Positions 1-7,624 of a stretch of 44,454 nt of DNA are shown piece by piece (within the stretch, counting starts at the first letter, position 1; every line of letters starts with the position of its first letter). Below the pieces are notes generated by a model, which made no database searches, had not been told where the DNA came from, and was given only the letters and a program-made list of their open reading frames with translations. Position numbers and translations under genes: made by a program. Origin of the DNA: Leptospirales bacterium (lineage in GTDB: Bacteria > Spirochaetota > Leptospiria > Leptospirales > Leptonemataceae); NCBI GenBank assembly GCA_019694685.1, contig JAIBBM010000036.1, positions 1-44,454 of the forward strand, written 5' to 3'.

Positions 1-269
1 ACGAAAGAAACAAGAATCCTAAAGTTTTTATAGTAACGCGATTCAGTGGAAGGGTTAAAGCCTTCATTAAAGTACTGCCCTCCGGCAAAGCCACCCCATG
101 TAGGAACTCCTACGCGAATGTGAGTCGTTCCGGGCGGAACCTTTCGCAGGATATCGTCCGAGTCTGCAGTCGGTGGATGAGTAATGCCAGCGTAGAAGAA
201 CAGAGCAACAATGCATGCGCTTGCTGCCACCAGGAAAAAGACTACAAAGGGCCTTTTTCCATTCGCCAT
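1..269 (-). CDS. Periplasmic substrate-binding-like protein, N-terminal part (runs off window)
   Basis: The reading frame starts at ATG 269 and stays open to base 1, so only about 89 N-terminal residues are visible. Residues 6-26 are a hydrophobic signal anchor after a KR pair. Around residues 50-75 lies the motif GVPTWGGFAGGQYFNEGF, which resembles the start of the mature region of ABC-type solute-binding proteins; this resemblance is from memory, not from a search. The start lies 10 bases after the stop of the helicase gene, so the two are probably cotranscribed. Ligand and role cannot be read from this fragment. The exported location is well supported and the family assignment is moderate. 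Confidence 0.5.
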   Translation of the reverse strand, partial: MANGKRPFVVFFLVAASACIVALFFYAGITHPPTADSDDILRKVPPGTTHIRVGVPTWGGFAGGQYFNEGFNPSTESRYYKNFRILVSF

Positions 270-279
270 ACTTCCGCCT

Positions 280-1995
280 CTATCTACTCAGAATCGTAGC
301 TTTCGCGGTGCCCGCGAGTTCCCTGTATTGTTCGAAGGTGAAGATCTGGTATTCGTAGCCTTGCTCTGTCAGGAAGAGCTGTCTATTCTGACCGAATCTT
401 TCTTCCGTGGTGTCGCGGCTTACCAGTGAGTAGAAGTATGCCATGTTGTCGTCTGGCTTTGGGCGAAGAACGCGGCCGAGTCTCTGCGCTTCTTCCTGTC
501 TGGAACCAAACGTTCCACTGACCTGGATGGCAACGGACGCGTCTGGAAGGTCAATGGAAAAGTTCGCAACGCGGGATACAATCAAGCAAGGAACTTTCCC
601 CGTTCTGAATCCTGCGTAGAGAAATTCTCTTTCAGGCAGCGGAGTTTTTCCTGTAATGAGAGGGAAGTTGAAGTGCGCCGCGAGCTTGTCGAGCTGGTCC
701 AGGTACTGACCAATGATCAACACGTTGATGCGCCCGTGTTCTTCTAGAATTCTTTCAATCACTTTGATCTTGTCCGGGTTTTCGCTTGCGAGACGATACT
801 TTTCGCGGTCGTCCGCAATCCCGTAGCGAGTGCGAAGTTCTTCGTCCAGATCCACGCGAATTTCAATGCATTTTGCCGTGGCGATGAAAGCGCTTCGCTC
901 GAGGTCCTTCCAGGGTACATCGTACTTTTTTGGACCAATCAGAGAGAATACGTCTTCTTCCAGTCCATCTTCTCTGACCAGGGTGGCGGTGAGGCCGAGC
1001 CTTCTTTTTGCCTGAAGTTCAGACGTCATGCGGAATACAGGTGCGGGAAGGAGGTGCACTTCATCATATACGATGAGGCCCCAGTTGTTCGCGCTAAAAA
1101 TGTCAAAGTGAGTGAAGTCCCCGTCTTTCTTCTTTCTATGAGTGATGATGTTGTAAGTCGCAATTGTGATTGGCTTGATTTCTTTCTTTTCCCCTGAGTA
1201 TTCGCCGATGTCCTCTTCAGGGATATCCGTTTTGTCCAGGATTTCATTTTTCCACTGGCGGATGGATAATGTGTTGGTTACAAGAATCAGAGTTTGTGCG
1301 CCAACAATCTGCATCACGCCGATTCCCACAATCGTCTTGCCTGCGCCGCAAGGAAGAACGATCACTCCAGATCCGCCTTCGCGTGAACCGGATGCATGAA
1401 ATACTTCTACTGACTTGCGCTGGTAGTCGCGCATTCCGAATGTCTTCCCGGAAAGAGTTGTACCGCGGAAATTGAATCCGTACTTTGCTCCTTCGTCATA
1501 GCCTGCCAGGTCTTCCACAGGGTAGCCGATCTTAATGAGTGCTTGCTTGATGTGACCGCGGTATTGCTTTTTGACGATGATGCTGTCTCCGCGTCTTCCT
1601 TCGATGAAGGGTTGCACGTTGCGATGCATGGCAATTTCATTGAGGAACGCTCTCTCATTGGAGATAATGAGTAGAGTCCCATCGTCTTCTTTGATGAGTT
1701 TTACTTTGCCGTAACGTGAGATTTGTTCGCGCACTTCTGCGATCACATTTTTGGGAACCGGGTAGCGTGAGTATTGTTCCAGGGCGGCCACAATTTCTTC
1801 CGCATTCATTCCGCTCGACGCTGCATTCCACAGGGAGAGAGGAGTCACACGATACGTATGCAGATATTCGGGGCTTTTTTCAAGCTCTGCGAACCTGCTG
1901 ATGGCTGCGCGGCACGCGTCAAATAGCTCGTGGTCTACTTCGAGCAGCATGCTGCGATCTGATTGAACGATTAGAGGATTGTTGATATCCGGCAT
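280..1995 (-). CDS. XPB/RAD25-type DNA repair helicase (SF2)
   Basis: This is an ATP-dependent superfamily 2 DNA helicase of the XPB/RAD25 family, which is found in some bacteria (mycobacteria, spirochaetes) and is presumed to act in DNA repair or transcription-coupled unwinding. An N-terminal XPB-type damage-recognition region occupies about residues 1-130. Walker A is LPCGAGKT near residue 215, the DEAH-type box is DEVH, and motif III with the XPB RED signature reads LGLTATLVREDG. The C-terminal helicase domain contains the motif VI sequence QRLGRVLRPK. Length is about 571 residues, near the bacterial XPB norm. The frame extends to a TTG at 2031, but the ATG at 1995 has a G-rich stretch (2010-2006) at ribosome-binding distance; ATG 2004 is another option. 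The gene diverges from the GT39 gene at 2117. Confidence 0.9.
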   Translation of the reverse strand: MPDINNPLIVQSDRSMLLEVDHELFDACRAAISRFAELEKSPEYLHTYRVTPLSLWNAASSGMNAEEIVAALEQYSRYPVPKNVIAEVREQISRYGKVKLIKEDDGTLLIISNERAFLNEIAMHRNVQPFIEGRRGDSIIVKKQYRGHIKQALIKIGYPVEDLAGYDEGAKYGFNFRGTTLSGKTFGMRDYQRKSVEVFHASGSREGGSGVIVLPCGAGKTIVGIGVMQIVGAQTLILVTNTLSIRQWKNEILDKTDIPEEDIGEYSGEKKEIKPITIATYNIITHRKKKDGDFTHFDIFSANNWGLIVYDEVHLLPAPVFRMTSELQAKRRLGLTATLVREDGLEEDVFSLIGPKKYDVPWKDLERSAFIATAKCIEIRVDLDEELRTRYGIADDREKYRLASENPDKIKVIERILEEHGRINVLIIGQYLDQLDKLAAHFNFPLITGKTPLPEREFLYAGFRTGKVPCLIVSRVANFSIDLPDASVAIQVSGTFGSRQEEAQRLGRVLRPKPDDNMAYFYSLVSRDTTEERFGQNRQLFLTEQGYEYQIFTFEQYRELAGTAKATILSR

Positions 1996-2116
1996 CGTGG
2001 CCATACCCCCGAAAAAAATGCGTGCGGTCAAGCCTTTTAAGCCGCCTGTTTTCTACGCATAGTTAAAGAAAAAAAGTGACCAGGGTTCGCCCCGTTGTTT
2101 TTCTGATCCAGCACTC

Positions 2117-3790
2117 ATGAACACTCGATTTTTCCCTGGTCTACTGATCGTGCTCTCTCTTGCCTTCCTGGTTCCGGGCACCGGCGGTAAGGATTTTCCC
2201 GGTCAGGGCGATGAGGTGATGCATCTGGTTACAGTCCAGCAGAGTCTCGCTTCGAAATCTTACATCGTGCCTGTTGTGGACGGCGTTCCCAATTATTATA
2301 AGCCACCGCTTCTCTTCTGGGCGGGAATGGTCACCGAAGCTGTCCTGGGCCCGGGGCTTTTTGGTCCGCGATTCTCCTCCATTCTTTTTACAACCGGAAT
2401 TGTTCTTCTTATGTATTACTTAATGGTTGTCTGGGGCGTTCGTCCCTGGGTAGCCGTGGTCGCATCTATTGCTTATCTCTGCTCGATCGGCACCATGAAG
2501 TTTGGTCGCCTTCTCATGATGGAGCAGGGAATGGCCTTCTTCTATCTTCTGTTTGTGTTTCTGTTGCTTGAGCATTATCGCACAGGCAGAATCAGACCCC
2601 TGATTGTCAGCGGCTTGATTTCAGGGATTGGCTTTCTATTCAAAGGCCCTGTCTTTTTGATCTATTGCGCTTTTACACTGATCATCTGGGCAAGCATGCG
2701 AATCGTTAGATTCAAAACTGATCCTGTGCGAATCACAGGTTTGCGGAAGTTCTGGCCAACCGTGCGGACTGGTTTGATCTTCTCGGCCTTCGCGCTCGTT
2801 GTTCCGGTGATCTGGGCGGGGTCCGTACTCCTTTTTGCAGGAGTCGCGGGCAAAGCAATGCTTGCGTACTTCTTTATCGTTGAGAACGCGGGGAAATTTG
2901 CCCAGCAGGATCAATCTGAGATTCGAATTCTGGTTGGTTGGATTATCTACACTTTCCCCTGGACTGTCGTTCTTTTTGCGGGATTGTATTTCGCCCTTCG
3001 CAGTAGGTATGCGTACGGGAAGATTCAGATTGCCGGCCGCCTTTTGCTCATGACAGTTGTAGTGACAACAATCTTTCATTTCATTCCCAATCGCAAGGCC
3101 GCGTACTACGGAATTCCGTTTGCTCCTCTTTTGTTCGCTGGATTGCCAATGATGCTTCGCGACAATTCGGTACTCGAAAGATGGAGTCGCTTGAGTTTGA
3201 TTGTTCTCTATATTGTGATGCCAGCACTTGTAGTTCTTACGTGGCTGGGATCAGATTCGCCATGGTCTTTGCTGTTGCTCATTCCGGTGGTTGCGGGTAT
3301 CTTCATTGATATTCGCGCAAAACGAGATTCCAATTTTCTAAACGGTTCTTTTGCTACGGATAGAAGACTCAAAACTCTGAGTGTGGCCGGAGTCCTGGTC
3401 ATTCTGGTTCTTCAGTTTGTGCTCTATCCCCTTTTGAACAAAGAAGTTATTCCTGTTGGAATGTCAGGTAGGTTTGCTTCTAAGATGTGTGTGATCAGTA
3501 CGGAAACGTGGGATGCTATGGATCTTAAAGCAATCTCTCCTGGCGTGGACGTCAGAGTGGTTCCCCCGGGAAGTCCGGTAACATGCATCGATGGTGAGAG
3601 GGGAGTCCTCTACATATCAGACATGAAGCAGCAAGAGAACATGTACGAGGAAGTGGTGGCAAAGCAGGGATACAAAGAATCTGCAAGCTGGATCATCTGG
3701 AAACGCTGGCTTTCCTATTTTGATGTGGTGGATCACTGGCAGAATGGATCTTCTCTCACAACCAGGGCGATTTATTATGAAAAACATTAG
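2117..3790 (+). CDS. GT39 (PMT/ArnT-like) membrane glycosyltransferase
   Basis: This is a polytopic membrane glycosyltransferase of the dolichyl/undecaprenyl-phosphate-sugar dependent GT39/ArnT type, 557 residues. The first periplasmic loop carries the catalytic Asp-Glu pair (D32-E33 in GQGDEVMHL), followed by NYYKPPLLFW, the usual ArnT/PMT loop. About ten or more hydrophobic segments follow to residue 420, then a soluble C-terminal region (about 440-557) probably on the outer face of the inner membrane. Such enzymes transfer a sugar from a polyprenyl carrier to a protein or lipid A; the acceptor here is unknown. The 3' end overlaps a small Cys-rich exported protein gene by 14 bases, an arrangement repeated at 21498-23626. 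The ribosome-binding site is weak. Confidence 0.85.
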   Translation: MNTRFFPGLLIVLSLAFLVPGTGGKDFPGQGDEVMHLVTVQQSLASKSYIVPVVDGVPNYYKPPLLFWAGMVTEAVLGPGLFGPRFSSILFTTGIVLLMYYLMVVWGVRPWVAVVASIAYLCSIGTMKFGRLLMMEQGMAFFYLLFVFLLLEHYRTGRIRPLIVSGLISGIGFLFKGPVFLIYCAFTLIIWASMRIVRFKTDPVRITGLRKFWPTVRTGLIFSAFALVVPVIWAGSVLLFAGVAGKAMLAYFFIVENAGKFAQQDQSEIRILVGWIIYTFPWTVVLFAGLYFALRSRYAYGKIQIAGRLLLMTVVVTTIFHFIPNRKAAYYGIPFAPLLFAGLPMMLRDNSVLERWSRLSLIVLYIVMPALVVLTWLGSDSPWSLLLLIPVVAGIFIDIRAKRDSNFLNGSFATDRRLKTLSVAGVLVILVLQFVLYPLLNKEVIPVGMSGRFASKMCVISTETWDAMDLKAISPGVDVRVVPPGSPVTCIDGERGVLYISDMKQQENMYEEVVAKQGYKESASWIIWKRWLSYFDVVDHWQNGSSLTTRAIYYEKH

Positions 3791-4118
3791 ATCTCGCAAG
3801 GCTCATCATCTTAGCCTGATTCCTTTTTATGTGTTTTGTCTGGCCACCCTCGTGTTTGCCATTGTTTCCCACAAACAGCAGGGCGACTCGGGCGCAGACA
3901 CGAGTGGCGGAAATGGACCCGATTGTGAAGTCATCTGCGGAAGATTCGCAGAGTGTCTTGCTGTTGTTTATCCACCTGAACAGGTGAAGATGTACGCGTG
4001 GACCATTGCCGCTGGATGTAGAAACGGCTGTGCCAAGCAGCGCAAACGCCTTGGAGAGTGCTTTACTCCAGGTGCAACGTGCCCGGCTATTCAGGGTTGC
4101 ATTGGCAGCAAGCTCTGA
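3777..4118 (+). CDS. Small Cys-rich exported protein paired with GT39 enzyme
   Basis: The 113-residue product begins at ATG 3777 inside the end of the GT39 gene; the frame is open further upstream, but this start gives a sensible signal sequence. Residues 12-31 are hydrophobic (signal peptide or anchor) after a basic stretch. The mature part has eight cysteines (C50, C54, C60, C81, C85, C95, C102, C108), an even number suited to disulfides in the periplasm or outside. C54-x5-C60-x20-C81, with CGRFAEC, matches C38-x5-C44-x20-C65, with CGKMVEC, in the lipoprotein at 21498-21914, so the two are likely homologous. No function is known to me. Overlap with the glycosyltransferase suggests translational coupling and a shared job, perhaps as a glycosylation substrate or partner. 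Confidence 0.75.
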   Translation: MKNIRSRKAHHLSLIPFYVFCLATLVFAIVSHKQQGDSGADTSGGNGPDCEVICGRFAECLAVVYPPEQVKMYAWTIAAGCRNGCAKQRKRLGECFTPGATCPAIQGCIGSKL

Positions 4119-4124
4119 CCAATT

Positions 4125-6011
4125 TCAATACATTGCATCTATGTCCTGGGCAAAGTTGTCCTTGATTACGTTTCTCTTTAATTTGAGAGTGCGCGTCATT
4201 TCAGTGTCCGGGTCAAATGGACGCGGCACAATATAGAAGCAACTTCCCGGGATCACTTCAAATGCTTTGAATCCGCTTTCGCGCGATATGAGGCGAGTGA
4301 TTTCCCCTTTGAATAGATCGCGCACACTTTTATCAAAGTTCCATAGCTCCGTCTTGTCGGGAATTCCCGGTAGTTTCTTTCTCACATGATCAAAATGCGG
4401 AACAATCAGCGCGCCCAGGCTCTTCTTGTCGTCTCCTACTACCATGACCTGGTCAATGAATTCAGACGTTATGAGACGATCTTCAATCGGCACCGGCTCT
4501 ACGTTTTCTCCGCCGCCCAGAGCGATTGTATCTTTTGCACGACCGGCGAAGGAAAGCTCTCCTCTGTGATTGAGGCGCATGATGTCCCCTGTGTCAAAGA
4601 ACCCGTTCTTATCAAAGATAGACTGATTGAGTTCAGGACGTTTGTAGTAACCCATGAGAATCTGTTTGCTTTTGACCCAGAGACTGCCCTTCTGCCCGAT
4701 TTCAGTTACTAAATTTCCTTTATCATCTTTCAGGCACACTTCGTAACCAGGAATGGGAGTTCCCACGGTTCCCGGGGTGGGTTTGTTCAGCCTTCGAATG
4801 GAGATGACCGCGGAGGTTTCTGTCATCCCGTATCCTTCGAGCACTGTAATTCCGATCGCGGTTAGAAATTGATCCACAACGCCGGGCAAGGCACTTCCCC
4901 CGGATACGCTCATTCGCAAATGGCCTCCGAGAGCCGCGTGAATTCCGTGAAACACTCGCATCGCAATGAGCTTGAGTGGCGAAGTTGCAAGCAAGACCAG
5001 AAGTGCAGTGATTCTTCGAATGGCTGACCAGAGTATGAAGGGTTGTTTCACCGCCGGGTCATATCCAAAGGCGATTGCCTTCCATCTTGCCCAGAATGAT
5101 CCAACAGACAAAAAGAAATTGAAAATCGCCTGGCTTGCGGGGCTTTCTTTTTTCACTTTTGTGATGATTCCATTGTACACAGTTTCCCAGATTCTGGGAA
5201 CAGAAGGGAATACTGTTGGTTTGAATTCAAAGAGATCATTTCTCAGGTTCTGAATGTCGCTTACCAGAAAATCCATTCCTCGCATAACGATCCCGTATTC
5301 GACTGCGCGCTCGAAGGCATGCCACGGCGGTAGGAGGCTGACGGCGCGATCGTTGTGCGTGAACTGGATTCTGTCCAGGACTCGTTCGATGGCGTGTACC
5401 CATCCAAACTGATTGAGCATCACTCCTTTCGGAGAACCTGTAGTGCCACTCGTATAAATCAGCGTTGCCAGAGCACCCGGATCGAGAGCTGCTACTCTTT
5501 TTGAAACAAGCTCTGGATCTTTTGCCAGGAGAGCATCTCCTTTTTCCATGAGTTCTGTTACGCTGTCTTTGCCGCGGGCCAGCTCTGCGTCTTCCGTTTG
5601 AAGAACGAATACTTTCTCCAGATTCTTGAAATGCGATTTGAGTTCTTCGAGGCGTTTCTTGTCTTTCTCCCTTTGTACGAGTGCGAACCGACTTTCCGAA
5701 TGCGAAAGTATGTATTTGATATCTTCGTCTGTTACGTCCGTTCCGCGCGGAACACTCACAGCCCCCGTGGAAGTGATGGCACAATCGCCAATGAGCCAGT
5801 TCGGCGATGAGTCGCACAAATACGTAACGCGATCTCCCGGTTGAATTCCTTCTGCAATGAAGCCCGCAGTGAGGCTATCTACATGCCGTTTGATTTCAGA
5901 GAAAGTCCTGCCGGGGAACTGGCCGGATGCTCCACGTTTGCGAAATGAAACCTGGGAAGGCCAGGTTTTCGCCGATTGGTCTATTATGTCGTAAAAAGTG
6001 CGCAGAGCCAT
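4125..6011 (-). CDS. Long-chain acyl-CoA synthetase (AMP-binding, FadD/FAA-like)
   Basis: An ANL-superfamily enzyme of 628 residues that activates fatty acids through an acyl-adenylate and then forms acyl-CoA. The phosphate-binding loop is YTSGTTGSPKG at residues 186-196. The adenine-binding region reads EGYGMTETS, and the FDTGDI hinge region precedes the C-terminal cap. Length and motifs fit the long-chain FAA-type synthetases that Leptospirales and other spirochaetes carry for growth on long-chain fatty acids. The catalytic cap Lys expected near the C-terminus is not obvious by eye (KLKRN is the nearest basic cluster). The gene ends head-on against the Cys-rich protein gene, 6 bases apart, and is followed upstream by the methyltransferase gene on the same strand. 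Chain-length specificity cannot be read. Confidence 0.88.
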   Translation of the reverse strand: MALRTFYDIIDQSAKTWPSQVSFRKRGASGQFPGRTFSEIKRHVDSLTAGFIAEGIQPGDRVTYLCDSSPNWLIGDCAITSTGAVSVPRGTDVTDEDIKYILSHSESRFALVQREKDKKRLEELKSHFKNLEKVFVLQTEDAELARGKDSVTELMEKGDALLAKDPELVSKRVAALDPGALATLIYTSGTTGSPKGVMLNQFGWVHAIERVLDRIQFTHNDRAVSLLPPWHAFERAVEYGIVMRGMDFLVSDIQNLRNDLFEFKPTVFPSVPRIWETVYNGIITKVKKESPASQAIFNFFLSVGSFWARWKAIAFGYDPAVKQPFILWSAIRRITALLVLLATSPLKLIAMRVFHGIHAALGGHLRMSVSGGSALPGVVDQFLTAIGITVLEGYGMTETSAVISIRRLNKPTPGTVGTPIPGYEVCLKDDKGNLVTEIGQKGSLWVKSKQILMGYYKRPELNQSIFDKNGFFDTGDIMRLNHRGELSFAGRAKDTIALGGGENVEPVPIEDRLITSEFIDQVMVVGDDKKSLGALIVPHFDHVRKKLPGIPDKTELWNFDKSVRDLFKGEITRLISRESGFKAFEVIPGSCFYIVPRPFDPDTEMTRTLKLKRNVIKDNFAQDIDAMY

Positions 6012-6073
6012 GCTCCGCTTATGCGCTCAATCAGCGAACAATCAACTACTATTTGATCGAGCCGGGACAGCTT

Positions 6074-6925
6074 CTACTTTTTCTTCTGCAAAAGGAAGAT
6101 CATGTATCTCTTATATTCTGAGAACAGATCTGCACCCGTCTTCTCGTACTTATCTTTCAGTTTCAAAATTTTCGCGGATAGAAAGTAGCGAAGGATTTTG
6201 TAAATGGTGGGGGCTTTCCTTTCCACAATTTCGAATACGGCTTCTACTACCGGGAAGATACGATCGAGAATGATTCGCTGGTAAATGTCCATGGTAGGTG
6301 CTACATTTTTTGTAATATCTTGTTTCTTTACTATCTTGAATCCGTTTTCGTCTGCGCGCCTCAGAAAGTCGTCCAGTGGCTGGCCGGATTTGCTGGGGTT
6401 GCGTTCATCCGGTGGCTTTGCTTTGAAGAAATCCGCGACCAGAATGTATCCACCTGGTTTAAGAAAACGAACATGATTGATCCAGCCTGGATCCGGTTTG
6501 ATGTACTGGCATGATTCTGACATCAGAATCAAATCAAACGTTCCGTGTTCTACTTCTGTATCAATGTTTTCGTAGAGGTCCACGAACGTGACAGCCTTTC
6601 CTCCTGTCTTTTTTTCTGTCATGGAAACCAGGTAAGGGTCCGGCGCTATGCAAGTCATTTGATAGCCCTTCTTTGTGAGAGCGGCTGCCACTTCACCTGT
6701 GCCGCAGCCAACATCGAAGATCTTCTTTACGCCGGACGGAATTTGTTTGAGCAGAAGCTTCATGTATGCTTCTTGCGCTGCCGGGAGATTCTTTATTTCG
6801 GGCTTCAGTTTTCCTTCGAAGTATCCGTAGTGAAGATGCTCTACGTGAAACAACCTCTGCATGAGTCGCAAAGCGATGTCGTTGTAGTAGCTGCTTTTGT
6901 GCTGGAACTTCTTTTCGGATTTCAT
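6074..6925 (-). CDS. Class I SAM-dependent methyltransferase
   Basis: A 283-residue methyltransferase. SAM motif I is IFDVGCGTGEVAAAL and motif post-I ends in CIAPDP, where an aspartate closes the strand. The LKPGGYILVADFF segment is the usual motif III, as in UbiE/Coq5 and cyclopropane/sarcosine-type enzymes. The C-terminal third is basic and hydrophobic (KILRYFLSAKILKLK), which may bring it to the membrane. The open frame extends to 7105, but that would overlap the divergent Nudix gene; ATG 6925 gives a product starting just before the conserved fold. The gap of 97 bases to the divergent gene should hold both promoters. Substrate is unknown; proximity to an acyl-CoA synthetase only weakly hints at lipid or quinone. 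Confidence 0.8.
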   Translation of the reverse strand: MKSEKKFQHKSSYYNDIALRLMQRLFHVEHLHYGYFEGKLKPEIKNLPAAQEAYMKLLLKQIPSGVKKIFDVGCGTGEVAAALTKKGYQMTCIAPDPYLVSMTEKKTGGKAVTFVDLYENIDTEVEHGTFDLILMSESCQYIKPDPGWINHVRFLKPGGYILVADFFKAKPPDERNPSKSGQPLDDFLRRADENGFKIVKKQDITKNVAPTMDIYQRIILDRIFPVVEAVFEIVERKAPTIYKILRYFLSAKILKLKDKYEKTGADLFSEYKRYMIFLLQKKK

Positions 6926-7022
6926 AAGCAATGTTAGTGATTTGTTTTCGCGGGTCCTGAGGCAAGCGATTCTCTTGCGCGAAAATGCTTGCGCAGATAG
7001 CCTGCTGACTTGATTTCTCCGT

Positions 7023-7505
7023 ATGCAAGATTCCCGGCCGTATCGCAAAAATGTCGGCATCGTAGTCTTTAACTCGCAGGGCCAGGTTCTCGTTGGTGAA
7101 CGCATGGGGATGTCGGGGTCCGTTCAGATGCCGCAGGGCGGGATGGACGACGGGGAGGAACCTCTCGCGGCAGCTCTTCGCGAATTGGAAGAGGAAACAG
7201 GACTTTCTCTTTCCGGGCCACCTCAGTTCGAAATTCTCAACTGGCTCTCCTATGATTTCCCAGAGGATGTTCCGGATAAGCTGAAGAAGTACCGGGGGCA
7301 GATGCAAAAATGGTTTTTCTTCTACTGGGACGGAAATCCGGCTTCTCTATCTTTAGACCATCACCAGCAGGAGTTTTCCCGCCTGTTCTGGGCCGATTTC
7401 GAAGATGTTGTCACCAGAGTGGTTGCATTCAAGCAAGAGGTCTACAGAACCTTGTTTGAAACAGGCCGCACTTTCATCAAACAGTATGTGGCGGCCCTTC
7501 GGTAG
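7023..7505 (+). CDS. rppH: RNA pyrophosphohydrolase (Nudix, RppH-like)
   Basis: A 160-residue Nudix hydrolase. The Nudix box fits GX5EX7REUXEEXGU exactly (GGMDDGEEPLAAALRELEEE and on), and it is preceded by VQMPQGG, the signature of the RppH/plant Ap4A-hydrolase branch. RppH removes pyrophosphate from 5' triphosphorylated RNA and so starts mRNA decay; the same branch also cleaves diadenosine polyphosphates. FFYWDG and the EFSRLFWADFEDV segment match the C-terminal half of the family. The start at ATG 7023 places YRKNVGIVVFN at the first strand, as in E. coli RppH. It stands alone, divergent from the methyltransferase gene. Confidence 0.85.
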   Translation: MQDSRPYRKNVGIVVFNSQGQVLVGERMGMSGSVQMPQGGMDDGEEPLAAALRELEEETGLSLSGPPQFEILNWLSYDFPEDVPDKLKKYRGQMQKWFFFYWDGNPASLSLDHHQQEFSRLFWADFEDVVTRVVAFKQEVYRTLFETGRTFIKQYVAALR

Positions 7506-7557
7506 GGCTGATTTGACCACGTTAGCCGCCTTCGGGGGTAGTACTATCAGTTTGCCA

Positions 7558-7587
7558 TTGTTTCCAGGGGTTGCCGCCGCCGATAAT
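7558..7587 (+). promoter_or_regulatory. Candidate sigma-70-type promoter for the exported repeat protein
   Basis: A -10-like GATAAT (7582-7587) stands 18 bases after a weak -35-like TTGTTT (7558-7563), in the 119-base gap before the gene at 7625. The -10 has five of six consensus bases; the -35 is poor. This is a weak prediction by eye. Confidence 0.25.
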
Positions 7588-7624
7588 TTAGCCAGCGGTT
7601 TCATTCTGAATCGTCATATAGAAT

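Noticed and set aside
3720..3776. Upstream extension of the Cys-rich protein frame (starting at 3720)
   Set aside because: It lies within the GT39 coding region and would place 19 odd residues before the signal sequence; ATG 3777 gives a normal N-terminus.
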